Source of the DNA: Stictocephala bisonia
Taxonomy: Eukaryota > Arthropoda > Insecta > Hemiptera > Membracidae
Direction of reading: 5' to 3'
DNA length: 64,000 nucleotides
Assembly (NCBI GenBank): GCA_035578905.1
Contig: JAQJVL010000082.1
Coordinates: forward strand, 2,392,650-2,456,649
Shown: piece by piece, positions 11,783 through 22,400 of the stretch
How the letters are laid out: each line of letters begins with the position of its first letter
Numbering within the stretch: position 1 is the first letter of the stretch
Notes under the pieces: generated by a model
Databases searched by the model: none
Told to the model about the DNA's origin: nothing
What the model saw: only the letters and a program-made list of their open reading frames with translations
Made by a program: the position numbers and the translations under genes

Positions 11783-12353
11783 TTAACCTTTCTTGCCGTG
11801 TTGTTAGTTTTGAGTTCTACGACCTCTACTATAAAGCTGAGCCCCCACCGGAGGGTGCGTACCGTGTCACCCTGTTCTTATAGACTAATACTTATAGTTA
11901 TATTCCTGGTGCTTTGTGTGTATATATTGTATTACTATCTGTACATATATTTCAATATTTTAATTATTGTGACTAAATTATTTTTGTGTATTTAAAAGAT
12001 TATTTTACTGCCGAACTCTGGAAATTGTGTCTGGTGACTACTGAGGTATTTTGACTACAAGTATTTTACATAAAAAAAGGATGTTTTGTACAATAAAACG
12101 ACATTCCAAGTGATTTTGTGTGGGTCAAACAGTGATCGAGCGCTAGGTGCTGCGCCCCCACCGGTGGGTGCCAAAATTATGACGTCATTTCTACAAGGAA
12201 AACGTCAGGAAGGAGGAAGAATCAGGCTATTACCAACTTCAATCAACTTCATGCACCTAAAGGTAATTTTTACTGTAATAAAAATTTTCAGCACCCCCGA
12301 CATTCAATTGGTGAATTTTCAGCAGCGAATGTGTTAATTCAAGAGCGAGTTCT
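11783..12353. other. Sequence between palindrome and hAT remnant
   Basis: No gene seen. Two similar GC-richer patches (GAGCCCCCACCGGAGGGTGC near 11840 and GCGCCCCCACCGGTGGGTGC near 12152) suggest a decayed duplicated element of unknown type. Confidence 0.4.
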
Positions 12354-12361
12354 AATTTAAG

Positions 12362-13084
12362 TAGGGTTGCCATAAATTTTCATAGTAAAATACGGACACC
12401 ATATTTACTTGGGTGTCTGGTGGTGATTCTGAAAATCGTTTGTTTTTTTAACGAATTTTATTATATGCGATTTGGATTGTTAAATTGGGAAAATATTACT
12501 TTGTGATATATAATATTAATATTACAACTATATTTTAATTTGAGATTTCAGAATAATATAACATTAACAAACAAAATTTTTTAAAAGTCATTCATTAAGT
12601 GCAAGTTAAGTTGGCGGAACTCAATAAACTGTCTCCTTGAAAGTGTTCAGTCATATTTTTCTAAAGAGATTACCTTTGGTAAAGGACTGACAGTCTGTTC
12701 AGATCGGGTGTCCAGAAATGTTTCATATGTGAAAAACTTTTCAACTGGTGCCGAAGTACCAGGTAGGGAAAGAGCAAACTCCAATACTATTTCAAACATT
12801 TTCACACTTATTTTGCTTAAAACTAAGGGGAGGGAGGCGTTTGGTAGTATAATAGTAATAGTGCATAGTCTGCGAGTTATCATACAACCTCTCACGACTG
12901 TCCCAAAGTACCGGTAATACATGTTAGTCTTTTTTACAATGTTAAATATTTAAAATAAATTTTCAATATTAAATGAATGAAAAATACGGACATCTACAGG
13001 GATGTTTCTTTGTACGGTACGGAGACGGACACTGAATGTAAAATACAAACATTTCGTACAAAATACAGACTTATGGCAACCCTA
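12362..13084 (-). mobile_element. hAT-superfamily DNA transposon remnant
   Basis: Perfect 14-bp terminal inverted repeats TAGGGTTGCCATAA (12362-12375) and TTATGGCAACCCTA (13071-13084). They are flanked by an 8-bp near-duplication, AATTTAAG at 12354-12361 and GATTTAAG at 13085-13092. An 8-bp target duplication is the hAT hallmark. The 723-bp interior keeps only a C-terminal transposase piece on the minus strand, so it is an internally deleted copy. CGGACA-type motifs are repeated inside both ends. Confidence 0.88.
12647..12922 (-). pseudogene. hAT transposase C-terminal dimerisation fragment
   Basis: The minus-strand frame contains FEIVLEFALSLPGTSAPVEK. This matches the hydrophobic LPGTxAxxE core of the hAT C-terminal dimerisation domain, followed by a degraded continuation. 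The catalytic DDE region and zinc-finger parts are absent. This is the coding relic of the surrounding element. Confidence 0.75.
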
Positions 13085-13092
13085 GATTTAAG

Positions 13093-13520
13093 GCACTGCC
13101 CCTAAGACACTTAAATATAGGAGACTTAAATGACCTTCCCCCCTTAAATATATACTAAATTTCTTTAAAAAAAACAAGAAAAAGTTCATACAAGAATTAA
13201 AAAAAAAATAATAATAATAAACGGACTCAATATGTAATTTGTGATAATTTATTTCACTTTGGAACGTGGATAACTGCAGTTTTGGGTCACTTTCCCCTCC
13301 ACATGCATGAGTATACGGAATCCAAACCACAAGGTATTAAAAGTCTATGTTCAAAGGCTTGATCTTCAATTCTCTGTCAAAGCTAAAATTGATATCTCTC
13401 AAAATCTGCGATTCAATGATTTTGTCCAAGAATATTCAAGTTAATGAAAACTTTGTCAAAACCTGGTAAGAATAATGAAATAAAATCTCTTATTTGTACA
13501 ATTCAAATTACCTATCCGTT
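13093..13520. other. AT-rich sequence, no gene seen
   Basis: Contains A-rich and AAT runs near 13200. No supported gene. Confidence 0.4.
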
Positions 13521-13524
13521 CTTA

Positions 13525-13806
13525 TATTGGTTGGTAGCATAGCTGGTTTATGCCCACCATCAAAAGTTGAAGGTTCTCAGTTCGATCAGTCATTACAAAT
13601 AAATGTTGAACGGAATCAGCTGATAACAGGCTGTTTATTTTTCATTGGGCTATTAGTTTATTACAATTTTTATGGCTATTATTCTATTACAATTTCTAAG
13701 AAACAGTTCACCTTGGTTTGTAACAATGACTAAATTTGCTAATCAACACCAATTCGAAATCCATATTCGCCCATATCTTGAGGATTGGCTTCTTAAGAAT
13801 AAATAA
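13525..13806 (+). repeat. SINE-like dispersed repeat, copy 1
   Basis: The head looks tRNA-like: GGTAGCATAGCTGG resembles an A box, and GGTTCTCAGTTCGATC a degenerate B box. The 3' part (GTAACAATGACTAAATT, then CGAAATCCATATTCGCCCAT, then GGCTTCTTAAGAATAAATAA) matches copies at 53.4 and 57.8 kb and the reverse complement at 24.7 kb. Confidence 0.6.
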
Positions 13807-14790
13807 ATATAATAACTTATTCTCCATGAGAATTTGAACAATATTCTTCTTGAGTATCAACATTCCAAACAACATGACATAAAAAGAGGACATAATAATT
13901 TAGGAAAGAAAAACATTAAAACACTTTTAACACCACAAAATAACTTTTAATAGTTGTCATAAGATGAGTTGTTGACAGATGTAGAATTATATATGAACAC
14001 TATGAAGCTACTACTTGACTACACACAGATATGCGCGTGGTGGTATCAAAACTCAGTGCGCGGACTATGTACACTACTAACACATCTGATACCCTTGCCG
14101 GGCCATTCAATACTCAGATTATACATAATCTAAGATATAAATACTGTACGTGTATCAGTTGATACATTTTTAGAAAAATCCCTGAAGGGTTCCAGAATGT
14201 ACACAAAAAATGCTCGACAACTTGTTTTAAAATTGTGGATTATTAAAAATACTCATTACAAATGTTGTGATACAAATTATTTTGGTTAAAAAGTTTCCAC
14301 ATTAAAATCTAGATCTACAACAAGTTGGCTCACTCGACCACGCTTACAAAAAATTGTAAAACGAACGACACTTTATGTTTACATCACAGCAGGTCTCAGT
14401 CGGGCAAAGGTGCCTAGACTACACATGAGCGGGAACCTACAAGCAACTGTTTCTGATTGGTCTACAGTTAGCACATTGACTACATCTAGGACCATCAACA
14501 GAACAACCTTAAAACAAAATTATACGTCCAAATATAAAATTATCAAATAATCATTCAAATAAAAACACGGTAACTATTTCTAAGATAGTTTAAAATCATC
14601 CTGTCTCATTAAATATAAATTAGGTATTCTAAGCATTATTGAGTATTAGAATTAAAATTGCTTATTTGCAAACAATATGGAAAAACCCATTAAATATTCA
14701 ACAAAAAATTCCAAAACATTATTAGAATAGTTGCCCAAATTTACAAAAATTGATCCATTAAACCAGACATTAAGTCGATATCCTTTCTCT
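13807..14790. other. Intergenic sequence, no gene seen
   Basis: AT-rich with moderately GC-richer patches (14030-14110, 14380-14470). No recognised gene or repeat termini. Confidence 0.35.
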
Positions 14791-14794
14791 CAGA

Positions 14795-14850
14795 AATCTT
14801 CTAAAACCTACTCTAAAAAATTAACTTCGTCAAAGAAGTCGGACTAGAAA
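14795..14850 (+). repeat. Fragment shared with the palindrome arms
   Basis: TCTTCTAAAACCTACTCTAA, continuing through ACTTCGTCAAAGAAGTCGGA, matches the right arm near 8771-8820 and the left arm in reverse. So the palindrome contains a dispersed repeat. A small hairpin (CTCGCTAAAGC with GCTTCAGCGAG) follows at 14881-14904. Confidence 0.7.
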
Positions 14851-14904
14851 CATTAACACTCAAAACCACAACATTAAAGTCTCGCTAAAGCCCGCTTCAG
14901 CGAG

Positions 14905-15960
14905 CTACCATCGAAGATATTTTGTTTTAAGGTTGGCATCCAACTTATGCTAGGTCTAAGGAACATGACATAATTCTCAGATTGTTACAATATAAACAAC
15001 GTATATATACAATAATTACCGCGACACTAACCAATCAAAATTTACAATTTATACAAGCCATAGATTTCCAAATAAAAATAACTTTGCATTGGAAATGTCA
15101 ATTACTTATGTTTTGTACAATAGAAGAGTGTATTAACAAAACGTTTGGCATGACTAACATAGCGAGTGCTGGAGTTCCTATAGCTCAGATGACTAGGCTA
15201 AAGTTAAGTGTAAATTATCCAAGAACAAACTAAACAAGAGCCACAGTCACGGAATTCACAAAACAAACGATTAAAAAACAAAACAAGAAAAACACTGAAA
15301 AATCACCAAAATGTACACTTGACAAAATATGTCTTGGTTAATAACTGACTTTAGGAAAGTTTTAATCATAGTTAACTCCTACTAGAGTTCACTGAACAAT
15401 ATTTAATTAGGTTATAACGAATAAGATAATTATTAGTATCAGACAAAATAATGGTTTGATTAAAAAGAACAATAATCAAAATAATTCCCTTAGGTAAACT
15501 TTAGTACACTAAATCTTCATTGTAAACTGTGATTATATTTTTATACACTTACAAATATATGTGTTCTATATAAATATTTTAAAATACTGATAAAATTATG
15601 TATATTTTTGCAAGATTATCAAATTCTTTCTCTAACCTTCTAAAGACATACCTCACTTATCCATAAATTTGTACTAATACACATCTACGTGTTCTGGATC
15701 ATTCATCGATTGATATTTCCATGTACCTTATCCCTGAGGAAATAATTACTAAAGATAAGTTTGATATAAACTGCAGAGTTTCAAACCACTAAAAAATTAT
15801 AATAATCTACGTAGTTGACTTCAAATTAATTAAACCCATTTAAAGAGAAGGCGATAAAAAAAGGAAACATATTAACTTAATTAAAAAGTTACTACAGTAT
15901 GAAATATAAAATTCTCAACGCAACTAATAAACTGGGTAGAAAACTAAAAGAAACTGTTAT
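14905..15960. other. AT-rich sequence downstream of IRF2BP
   Basis: No supported gene. It could include distal 3' UTR of the IRF2BP homolog, which would be transcribed leftward through here. Confidence 0.3.
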
Positions 15961-15976
15961 TTTTTAAATAGACAGA

Positions 15977-16359
15977 TTTATTTAACATTAATAACATTAG
16001 TAAGTCTTGTGATCACAGCTGTTACACTATAAAAAAAGTTTTGATTTAAAAAAAAAAACGGGAGATCACAAAAAACAAAAATATCTTGATAATACTAAAC
16101 AATCATAATTACATACGAATTATTCACATGATATAAATTAACCTTAATTTGTACATTAACGTAGCACAAGCTACTAAGATCTCAGCAACAATCTGACGAC
16201 AGTACGTACAAAGGACAGACAACCGTAGGTAGCAACGGACCTCTCTCTATATAACCCGCTGTATGTACAGGCGTGGTCCGTCAGGTGACGAATCATCAAC
16301 GCCAATGACCCGAAGGTCGCACAAGGTTCAGGGACCCCTAGGGGCTGCCACGCCCCTCT
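15977..16359 (-). other. Probable 3' UTR of the IRF2BP homolog
   Basis: Begins right after the stop codon on the minus strand. The first AATAAA hexamer on that strand is at 15982-15977, about 380 bases downstream, and could be a polyadenylation signal. The true end could be further left. Confidence 0.35.
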
Positions 16360-16485
16360 TTAAGTTTCCCGTTCTTTCTTCACTTTGAATTCTTCGCCCA
16401 GAATCGTAGCTATTTCACCCTGCATGAATGCCCAAGGGACATTGGAGTTGGCCAAGGGGCACTTCTCTCCGCTCGGACAGTACAC
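16360..16485 (-). CDS. Irf2bp: IRF2BP homolog, last coding exon (RING part 2)
   Basis: Starts after a T-rich tract ending CAG and gives [26 protein letters not shown] and a KVKKERET end before TAA. It supplies the last two RING cysteines. At 41 codons it was too short to appear as an independent long frame. Confidence 0.94.
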   Translation of the reverse strand: MYCPSGEKCPLANSNVPWAFMQGEIATILGEEFKVKKERET

Positions 16486-19400
16486 CTGAAAAAACAAACA
16501 TATATATGTTAGTAAATTAAGAAAATTACTTTTCTGGGGATTTTTTTAATTTACAGTGGATTCCACATTCACTAAGAAATCATTAACAAAGTTACTGTCA
16601 TAGAATCATCAACTTACGCTGTTACTTTTGTATGTCTTTTATGTTTGTGTTAGTGGACTAATCTCGGTAAGTGGTGGTAAGTGCTGGTGTCCTAACTCCG
16701 TCATTATTTATTAACTCCCAGCCCTGTGCCTGGCAACCTGAGATGAAACATGTATTTAAAATGCACAACCTGAAGTACGTTTTGTAACTTATTATTACAA
16801 AATCACCAACTATATAGTAAGACGTAATTACATCTTTGTCATGGAGAGATACAATGAACGAACAGTTTTAAAACCAAGACTTACTAATCAAAAGATTAAT
16901 ACAATTAATTACTCCTTTTTTACAGCTAAATTTATGGATCAAGTTACAAAACTGAACTCTACTAGCTAGTAAAATTACAAGAAAAGGTCTTACCAAAATG
17001 CTATATTGCATTGTGAAATTATTATATTATTGAATGTCACTGAGGTTATTGTATTTGAAAAAGATAATACAATGAATAGATAATATTTTCCACGCAGTTA
17101 AAAAAATACACACCTCAGAACCAGCACCTTGCCGTTTGATACTGTCCCGAGAACAAGGGAAGCAGAATTTGTGTTGGGGTACTGACGGACACTGGACAAA
17201 GTGTGTGTCTTCCAGCCTCTCCTGGCACAGGGTACACTTGAGCGTGGCTGTGGGCGCAGGGGTGCCCGCGGCAGGGTTGTCACCTGTCGCTGGAGCTTCA
17301 GAGCCCGGTGGTGTGCTGCCAGTGGACCCGCCAGGACCTACTTCACTGGACGTTACTGTTGTCGAACTCACATGCCGACTGCCTGAAGATCTTCTTCCAC
17401 TTGATGAACCTGAGAAGTCATTTTTCATTACTTAAATGTCATTTCTAGCAAAACAAAGGAAGAATAGAATAATAAACAAATATATAGTTTCACGGTACAC
17501 AGAAAAATAACACCGCACAAAAGTATTCCATAACATAAGATTGTGGCCAGACAGATACTTTTTGGCAAGCACATCATCCACATAAGTTATGTCAGCATTT
17601 GGATACAGATTTTGTCAAACACTAGAAAGCTTCCATTTTTTAAGTTTTATAAATGTCAGAACTCGACCAAATGAGAAAATTTAATACATTTTTGGAAAAT
17701 TGTTAGATTTAAAATATGTACTACTAGTCTTTGATAAATGAACAAGATGAAAATATCTTCAATTTTATCTCACTAACATATGGAGGGTTCAGAATTAAAG
17801 TGAACCAAGTCCATTTTTTGTTTTTTTTTAGTTAGCAGTGCCACAACATTTTAAATATCAGTATAATTTCACTGCATTAACAAACCAAGTCCTAGTTCTC
17901 ATTGTTGCCACTAGGTAGCAGTAAGTCTCAATGCACACTGAGAGAATTGTGAAATTATTCAGAACACAAGTGAACCAAGTCCAGCTGTCCTTTGTTTACT
18001 GTTTCTTTGTTGTTTCAGAGTGTGTTGCTTGTATTAAATCTGAGTTTTCTAGGACAGATTAATAGTTCTAGGTATATTAATAGTTAATACCAGTTGTCTT
18101 AATCTTGTTACATTGTCCTACAATGGACTTTTCTTCTGGATCTGGAGAAGAATGGTCGCCAGAAAAATGTTATACAGGTAAGTTTAATCTTACAATTTTT
18201 AGGTTAGGTTAGCTAACTTTGATGTCAGTGTTGTTGGTAGATAAAAAATGAGTTACCATACCAGTACAAAACGTTTCTGTAGACTAGTTACATTATTTGC
18301 AGTAAAACAGCAGTTGTTAGTCAAGTTTTACTTTTTAGGTAGTGACTCATCTGATGACAGCGAGATTGCTCCATCTGCCAGATTAGAACGACGGCTTACG
18401 AAGTCAAAAAAAGGCAGACCACAATTTTCTTCAGAACCCACCACATCCGGACAAGGCATCAGGGTCAAAGAAAAAGGTACGAACAGTATGTGTGGATTTA
18501 ATTTTGAGAAAATATTAGGCCTACATAGGATTTTTTAAGTAGCTTTGTATGTTAGTAAAAAAAACCAAAGTCTACATAACAAAATGCAAACATTTTCAAA
18601 ATCAAGTATTTAAACACTAAAACTCCATTCTTAGTTCCTTAAATATCTTGAAATATGGTATCTCTTTCAGGTAGTGGAGGAAGTTCTTCGGCCATTGTAC
18701 TACCTTCATCGGATGACGATGACTTCATTCTTCCATCAGATGATGAGGGGAGGCCTGGCATCAGGTTTGTGCAGAGTTGCAACCCTCCCACAACTACAGC
18801 CAGTACAACAGCTCAAGTGGTCTTACCAGCAGCCTCCCAAGCAGGTAGGCTACCCAAATGGTGTATGGCATAAAATAGGAGCACAGCAATTTTTCAGAGG
18901 AAACAAAAGTAAAAATTAAATCAAACAACTTTTTAGTTCTTTTTACAAATAAATTCACGTATTCAAATCAAATACATGACCCTAAATAAAATGTACTGTT
19001 CATTTTTGTATTTCGTTTTGTTTTCAGATGGAGAAGATCGGCCTAATGAAGAGGTTCCTAGAGGACGTAAGCGGCCAATAAACGAATCTAACTGGAAAAT
19101 CAACAAGCGGAAGTTAGCCAGGAACACTGGTAAAGAATACACCACTCAAAAAAACAAGGTAAAACCAGCCAAGATTTTTCCAAGTGGGTTTGATTGTAAA
19201 TGCCCAAGAAAGTGCCGAGAAAAATTCACTTCTGAAGAAGTATTGATTGCCTTTTATGAGTCATTTTGGAAATTGGCTGATTATTCTAAACAAAACTGTT
19301 TTTTGCGTGGCGCAGTACAGTCTTTGGCTGTTCAGAGACATCGCCAACGAGATGCATCAGGTCCTGAGAAATCTAAAGTTTACCAATACTTTATACCAAA

Positions 19401-22400
19401 TGGTGCCAATAGTAACAGGGTTTGCAAAACCTTTTTTCTTAAAATGTTGCAAATTAGTTGGGGCAGATTGTATAGGTGTTTGACCAAAGAAGAAGTTCAT
19501 GCAGTACTAGACGGAAGGGGTAAAAATTCCTCAAAAAATAAAATTGATGACACTGATATTGTAAACCACATAAATTCATTTCCTTGTTATCAAAGTCATT
19601 ATACGAGGAAGGATAATAGTAACAGGAAGTACCTGAACCCTAACTTAAGCATTAAAAAAATGTTTGATTTATATAAAGAAAAATGTGTTAATGAAAACAA
19701 GGAACCTTGCAAAGAAAAGTATTACTATCAAGTGTTTACTAAGAAATTTAACTTGCATTTTAAAGTACCGTCTAAAGATAGTTGTAGTTATTGTGACAAG
19801 TTGCACCAAAAAATTCAAGTTGAAACTGACAGTACAAAGTTAGCTGATTTAAAGACAGAAAAAGAACTACATTTAAGACGCGCCGAACTAGCACGTGCAG
19901 AGCTTAAAAAAAATTCTCAAGAAGCCTGTTCAGACAAGATTTATGTGTGTACGTTTGATTTACAAAAGGCACTAGCATTCCCAAAAATGACTACATCAGT
20001 CGCCTACTACAAAAGAAACCTTTACATTTATAACTTTGGAATCCATTGTTTCAATAAAAACACAGGATACATGCACGTCTGGGACGAAACAAATGGTGGT
20101 AGAGGCTCCGAGGACCTTGTTTCGTGCATTCGCAAACACCTATACGAAAATGCACAGACTTACAAACATGTAGTTTTGTTCTCCGATTCATGCACTGGTC
20201 AAAACCGTAATATAAAAACCAGTTTGACTTTGCTAAAACTGGTTCAGGATCCCTTACTAGCTGTACAAGTGATAGATTTAAAATTTTTGGTATCGGGACA
20301 TTCATACCTCCCAAATGATGGGGAATTTGGGATTATAGAAAGGGAAAGTAAAAAGCATGATTCTATTTATGTCCCAGAGGAGTGGTATAGAATTATTGAA
20401 ATGGCAAAGAAGAAACAGCCGCAGTTCAAAGTTGTAAAAATGCAAAGAGAAGAGTTCTTGAGCACAAAAAAACTTGAGGCTCATGTGACTAACAGGAAAA
20501 AAGACACAGAAAAAAACCCACTGAACTGGCTAAAAATGCGATGGTTGAGATTTGAAAAGGGTGAACCGTTTAAAATGAAGTTCAAGGAGTCCTTTAGTGA
20601 TTTGGAATCTTTTCGCACAGTTGACCTTGTCAAAAAAAAACAAAAAGGAATAAAAAGCTTATTAGATGTAGAACAGGATTTACTGTACCCAACTCGCAGA
20701 GCCATGAACCACAAGAAGAAAGAAGACATGATTTCACTGCTGCCTTACATTCCTCCCATCCATCATGCTTTTTTCCGAGGTCTCCCAGGCCCATTGTTGA
20801 CGCGGTTGAGTGGAGAATCCCTCGAAGACGCAGCAGGAGATGACATCCTTCATGATGAATACATTTATGTTGATAAAATTGATTAAATCTCCATGTTAAC
20901 TGAAGTTATGTTTTTAAATACTTAAATTGACATGTAAGTTACTTTTGAACAAAAAATAAAGTAGTTTTTAATTGTACTTAGAGTTGGTTCATTTATATCC
21001 TAAAAAATTTCAGAGCACAAACAGACCAAGTCCACTTTTTTACTTTAAAATATTTTTTTTCTTACAAAAGAAATTTTTTTTAATTATGAAAGCTACTTCA
21101 TTGTCTAAGTTAGTCCTTAAACTTTTAAACTGAATGTGAAAAAAAATATTGCTACACTTTGGGATTCAACCAAAAGCCTTCAACTTTAACCCTCTGTAAC
21201 TCAGAATCACATTTTGTGGACTTGGTTCACTTTAATTCTGAGCCCTCCATATATGTCCCATATTAATGTTCCCATGCTTTCAAATTTAAAATAGTTAAAG
21301 TTCGTCTTATTTTACCAGGTGAAGTTAGGGCTAAGAAGCCCTCTTTAACACAACCTGGGGACCAACGGCTTAACGTGATTTCCGAACCATGTTAAGCAGG
21401 GCAAAAACTGTTATTAGTCTTATCGGGAATTGAACCCTGACCTATTGTGTGGCAAGCACAATAACACACAAATCGCTCTAGCCCGTTAGCTACAGCTCTT
21501 GCAAATTTAACTATCATAACTATTATAATTACATGACCTTTATCAGATAGCTTAGCATTACCTCAGTAATTGATTAAACATAGCAATACCTACAGTCAAT
21601 TTTGTCCTTGTTACTATTATTACTATTATTTTATTCGTTTATATAAATGCTTCTCACAAATAATTAAATAAATTATTTGTGAGAAGCATTTATTTAATAA
21701 TTATTTAATAATAGCTAACATTTTTTTTCAAATAGAACATTCTTAATATCAGGCGATGGGAATTGGCTGTAGGTAAACAAAACCATCTAAATTGTTCACA
21801 TAGTGATCTTATCTATAGAATAGATCTATTATACATTAAAAGTATATTATTGATGTGTACCAGATCACGGAAATACACCTATTCAATTATGTTCAACAAA
21901 GTCCAAGAACTGTAAATCTATGGTTTTTGAGGTCAGTTGGCTTAAAATAGCATAAATTTTAATTCAACATCTATGCAAGAAAACTATTCATTAAAATCTG
22001 CAAGTCAATACCTTTTTGAAAGTTAACTTTGTTCGAATCCCAGAAAAAACTTCCTTGCCAAGCAAAAGATATCACAGTAAAACCTTATTAACTTGACACT
22101 TTGTGGACCCAGAGTTTGTGGAATTATTCCAAAAATGTCCAATTTTTAGTAAATGAGTACGAGATAGACTTAAGTTACTATTATTACTAACATGTATTCA
22201 GTAATTGTATCAGCAAAGACATATCGAACATCCCAATCAACTGACAGTACAGCTAAATATGATTAAAAAGTTGTATAGTTGAAGATTGTTTTTCTAAATT
22301 CAGTACCTGGCCGCTTTGTCACACTCGCCGAAGAAATAAAATGTCTAATACAGATGATCCTCGTTCTTGCAAATAGTGCAACATTCTATTATTGTATTTT

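Larger units (their letters stand above)
17782..21248 (+). mobile_element. Complete DNA transposon with DUF7869-type transposase, in IRF2BP intron 2
   Basis: Termini are 32-bp inverted repeats differing at one position (starting GGAGGGTTCAGAATTAAAGT at 17782, and GGAGGGCTCAGAATTAAAGT read inward from 21248). They continue through GAACCAAGTCCA. The flanks allow an ATAT target duplication (17778-17781 and 21249-21252). A TA duplication with TGGAGGG ends fits equally well. Extra copies of the ACCAAGTCC motif lie inside both ends (near 17883, 17973 and 21024). The 3467-bp element carries one uninterrupted four-exon gene and its own AATAAA. It is oriented against the host gene. The near-identical termini and open gene suggest recent insertion. 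Confidence 0.93.

Noticed and set aside
17136..17435. Plus-strand frames across IRF2BP exon 3
   Set aside because: Antisense shadows of a conserved RING-encoding exon.
22021..22050. tRNA gene suggested by GTTCGAATCCC
   Set aside because: Only a B-box-like match; no cloverleaf could be drawn from the surrounding sequence.
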